Assembly: GCA_965203525.1 (NCBI GenBank)
Contig: OZ241898.1
Coordinates: 5,022,001-5,086,000 of the forward strand
DNA: 64,000 nt
Source of the DNA: WTFV01 sp965203525
GTDB lineage: Bacteria > Acidobacteriota > Vicinamibacteria > Vicinamibacterales > UBA8438
Direction of reading: 5' to 3'
Made by a program: the position numbers and the translations under genes. Shown one piece after another: positions 61,500 to 64,000 of this stretch; the stretch's first letter is position 1; the number at the start of each line of letters is the position of its first letter. The notes beneath the pieces were generated by a model. It was not told the origin of the DNA, did not search any database, and saw only the letters and a list, made by a program, of their open reading frames with translations.

Positions 61500-62105
61500 C
61501 CGTCCGTCGGCTCCTTCCGGCGCTGATCGACCGAACGTCCGCATAGCTTGTCCGATGCCGGATTCCGTGTCAATCTTGTTCGTCGGTGTCCTGCCGTCCG
61601 CCCGCGCGGCGTCGCCGCCGACGGTTCCGCACGGCGCGCAGGATCACGGCCGGCTTCCTTCAATAACGGGCGGCGATAAGGGCGATCGAGCGGGGGGCGG
61701 AACCTGTACAGGGCCGCCGGAACGCGCTGCCGGGCGCCGGCCGCGGCGGTCTGGCCCGCACTCCGCTCCGCCACGCGGACGTTCCCGTCCCGGCGACCGG
61801 TGACGGCCGGGAGATCGGCGTGATCGGCGTCCGGATCGGCGGGCGCGTCCCGGCGCCCCCCGTCGCGGGGCTGAAGCCGGCGAACGTTGCTGCCGGGCGC
61901 CGGCCGCGGCGGTCCGGCCCGCGCTCCGCTCCCGCCGCGCGGACGTTCCCGTCCCGGCGATCGGTGACGGTCGGGAGATCGGCGTGATCGGCGTCCGGAT
62001 CGGCGGGCGCGTCCTGGCGCCCCGCCGCGGGGCTGAAGCCGGCGAACGTTGCGGCCGATACTCGTTGGATATACGGTTGTAAAAGCCCGGAGGAGGAGAC
62101 TGTTC
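61500..62105. repeat. Divergent intergenic region with a 163-bp tandem duplication
   Basis: The 606 bp hold no gene. A 163-bp unit starting GCTGCCGGGCGCCGGCCGCG occurs at 61726-61888 and 61889 to about 62050, with scattered substitutions. After the second copy an A+T-richer stretch (ATACTCGTTGGATATACGGT, 62060-62079) may hold the promoter of the receptor gene (TATACG as -10). Confidence 0.85.
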
Positions 62106-64000
62106 ATGCTCGCCACCCCACCGATCGACGGAAGATTCCGGATGACCGCCGCCAGACGAGCCGCGATCGCCGCGGCGCTGCTCGCGGCGGCCGCGGTCCC
62201 GGTCCATGCGCAGGAGGGGGGCATCGGCGGGATCGTCTCCGACGACACCGGCGGCGTCCTGCCGGGGGTGACGGTGGAGGCCGCGAGTCCGGCGCTGCCC
62301 GGCGGCGTCACCGTCGCGTTCACCGACGGCGACGGCCGCTACGCGCTCGCCCCGCTGCCGCCCGGGGCCTACGACCTGACGTTCGTCATGCCCGGCTTCG
62401 AGCAGCTCGAACGCGCCGGCGTCGAGGTGGCGGCCGGCGCCACGGTGACCGTCGACGCGCGGTTGCGGCTCGGCGGCCTGTTCGAGGAAGTGACGGTGGC
62501 GGTGACCGGCACGGCGATCGACGCGCCGGCCATCAACATGCCGAACGCGGTCACGCTGGTCAGCCGCGAAACGCTGGAGCGGCAGGGGGCGACGCAGCTC
62601 GTCGACCTCGTCAAGAACTTGAGCCAGAGTCATGGCGTGATCGGCGAGCGGAATAGCTGGTACAACTCGAACCAGCCCGCGACGCTGACCGAGAACGTCG
62701 CGAACGTGAACCTGCGCGGCCTCGGCGCCTCGCGGACGCTGGTGCTGATCAACGGCCGCCGCCACGTGCCGGTGCCCGCGCGCCTCATCGGCGGGCGGTT
62801 CGTCGACGTCAACACCATCCCGGGCATCGCCGTCGGCCGGCTGGAGGTGTTGAAGGAGGGGGCGTCGGCGACGTACGGCTCGGACGCGGTGGGCGGCGTC
62901 GCCAACTTCGTGACGCGCCGGGACTTCCGCGGCTTCGAGGTCAACCTCTCGCAGGACTCCTTCGCCGACGCGGGCGACACGACCGTGGCCGGCATCTGGG
63001 GCGGACGGATCGGAGAGAGCAGCGCGGTCTTCTCCGCCGAGCGGGTCAGCCGCCAGGCGCTGCAGTTCAACGAGCGCGGCTTCCTCCTGGATCGGTTCAC
63101 CCCGCACGTCGCCGGCAACCGCGCCGGCTGGTCCAGCCTGGGCAACCCCGGCACGTTCTCCGTCGGAAGTCCCGTGCCGTTCACGGCCGACGTCTTCGAC
63201 CCCCGGTGCGAGGACCTGGGCGGCCAGGACGAGGGCTGGACCTGCCGGTTCCGCTACGCGCCGTACGACAACCTGATCGAGGAGCAGGATCAGACCCGGG
63301 CCTTCGTCGAGCTCAACGGCCCCCTGAACGAAGGGATCGACTACCACCTGGAAGGGCTGTGGGCCGACGCGGTGATTCCCAACTGGTACACCACGCCGTC
63401 GTACCCGCCCTTCACGGTGACGAGCACCACCATCCAGGAAGTGGCGCCCGACCACCCCGGCCGGATGGCGTTCTGCAACCAGTACGCCGGCGACGCCAAG
63501 GCGGACCCGGAGGGCGCCTGCGCGGGCGGCGAGAACTGGTACTTCAACGGCCGCCCCTTCGGGAACTCGGGGCCGGCCCGGACGCTGCGCCGGCAGTCCC
63601 GCACCTGGCGGCTCGCCGGATCGGTCGACGGCGACTTCCAGATGGGCGGCCGGGACGCCAACTGGGACGTCGGCGTCACCTACTCCCGGGCGCGCGGGAA
63701 CCTGAACCTGCCGGCGGTGTACACGGACCGGATGTTCCGTGCCTTCCGCGGCTTCGGCGGCCCGAACTGCGGCGTCGGCGTGGCGGCGGACCGCTCTTCG
63801 CCTGCCGGCATGACGCTCGGGCCGCTGGGCGGCAGGGTGGCGGGCGCCGGCGACTGCATGTACTACAACCCGTTCAGCAGCGCCATCCAGTACGCCGATC
63901 AGCAACCGGGGGCGCGGTTCGCGACCACCGCGAACCCCGACTACGTCGCCGGCCTGGCGAACCCGGAAGCGTTGCGGACGTGGCTCGCCGAGGAGGTCGA
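62106..64000 (+). CDS. TonB-dependent receptor with carboxypeptidase-regulatory-like N-terminus, 5' part
   Basis: The gene runs off the right edge; 631 residues are present. The start at ATG 62106 has AGGAGGAG 7 bases upstream; a second in-frame ATG lies 12 codons later. After a leader (RRAAIAAALLAAAAVPVHAQ) comes a carboxypeptidase-regulatory-like domain (GIGGIVSDDTGGVLPGVTVE, about 40-115) and then the plug domain with TLVLINGRRHVPVPARLIGG and LKEGASATYGSDAVGGVANF. The barrel follows and is incomplete. Receptors of this sort are typical of Acidobacteriota; the ligand is not known. Confidence 0.92.
   Translation, partial: MLATPPIDGRFRMTAARRAAIAAALLAAAAVPVHAQEGGIGGIVSDDTGGVLPGVTVEAASPALPGGVTVAFTDGDGRYALAPLPPGAYDLTFVMPGFEQLERAGVEVAAGATVTVDARLRLGGLFEEVTVAVTGTAIDAPAINMPNAVTLVSRETLERQGATQLVDLVKNLSQSHGVIGERNSWYNSNQPATLTENVANVNLRGLGASRTLVLINGRRHVPVPARLIGGRFVDVNTIPGIAVGRLEVLKEGASATYGSDAVGGVANFVTRRDFRGFEVNLSQDSFADAGDTTVAGIWGGRIGESSAVFSAERVSRQALQFNERGFLLDRFTPHVAGNRAGWSSLGNPGTFSVGSPVPFTADVFDPRCEDLGGQDEGWTCRFRYAPYDNLIEEQDQTRAFVELNGPLNEGIDYHLEGLWADAVIPNWYTTPSYPPFTVTSTTIQEVAPDHPGRMAFCNQYAGDAKADPEGACAGGENWYFNGRPFGNSGPARTLRRQSRTWRLAGSVDGDFQMGGRDANWDVGVTYSRARGNLNLPAVYTDRMFRAFRGFGGPNCGVGVAADRSSPAGMTLGPLGGRVAGAGDCMYYNPFSSAIQYADQQPGARFATTANPDYVAGLANPEALRTWLAEEV

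Noticed and set aside
1..64000. tRNA, rRNA or riboswitch genes
   Set aside because: No cloverleaf with a TTC-type T-loop, no rRNA core sequence and no known riboswitch core was recognised by eye; a covariance-model search would be needed to exclude small RNAs.

Overview
The window is very GC-rich, gene-dense bacterial DNA. The gene content points to an Acidobacteriota chromosome, probably of the Vicinamibacteria type, although no rRNA or other marker gene is present to settle it. The supporting families are a DUF5916 outer-membrane protein, three paralogous DUF1592 cytochrome + DUF1552 pairs, exported ankyrin proteins, carboxypeptidase-regulatory/cytochrome fusions, large TonB-dependent receptors, and many secreted enzymes with Sec or Tat signals. 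No rRNA, tRNA or CRISPR array was found.

Layout. 1-2.6 kb: the 3' part of a DUF5916 gene, msrB and a VTT-domain membrane protein. 2.6-7.1 kb, reverse strand: a zincless MutM/Fpg-like glycosylase, then a defence-like cassette (HEPN, minimal nucleotidyltransferase, PD-(D/E)XK nuclease). 7.1-12.0 kb, reverse strand: a tannase/feruloyl esterase, a Tat-exported cyclase-family hydrolase and an ABC exporter. 12.3-14.0 kb: an AAA ATPase-nuclease that has a close paralog at 55.3-57.0 kb. 14.3-19.6 kb: a translationally coupled DUF1592-DUF1552-ankyrin operon. 19.8-25.6 kb: a haem protein, a PQQ enzyme fused to a cupredoxin, and a YVTN propeller. 25.6-29.0 kb: a YbdK-like ligase, then a coupled AlbA_2 ATPase/ParA pair. 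29.3-32.5 kb: a cytochrome/copper-monooxygenase-like protein, a secreted protein and a cytochrome c. 32.5-38.1 kb: a second ankyrin/DUF1592/DUF1552 locus, with the ankyrin gene divergent. 38.1-42.2 kb: an AAA/DUF4143 ATPase and a TonB receptor. 42.8-47.5 kb: a double lipocalin lipoprotein, an exported metallo-beta-lactamase-fold protein and small genes. 47.6-50.8 kb is a genomic scar: a mini ISKra4 relic, a NucS/DUF91-type endonuclease gene split by an IS3-family element, and a mazF remnant. 50.8-57.5 kb: an exported methyltransferase, an M14 peptidase, the second AAA-nuclease and a 35-residue membrane peptide. 57.7-61.5 kb: the third DUF1592/DUF1552 pair. 62.1 kb to the right edge: a TonB receptor that runs off the window.

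The main metabolic theme is an exported, redox-centred macromolecule- and aromatic-degrading periplasm: c-type cytochromes, a PQQ enzyme, copper proteins, the tannase, the peptidase and TonB uptake. The second theme is accessory DNA: HEPN/MNT/nuclease, AlbA_2/ParA, two AAA-nucleases, the NucS-like gene, MazF and IS relics.

The least expected feature is a recurrent local duplication pattern. At more than a dozen unrelated places a locus-specific sequence of about 19-38 bp is repeated directly at a nearly constant offset, mostly 69-76 bp (extremes 57-63). It occurs in gene ends, gene starts, intergenic DNA and, in frame, inside coding sequence. Each locus repeats its own sequence, so this is not a dispersed repeat family; it looks like the footprint of one duplication process.
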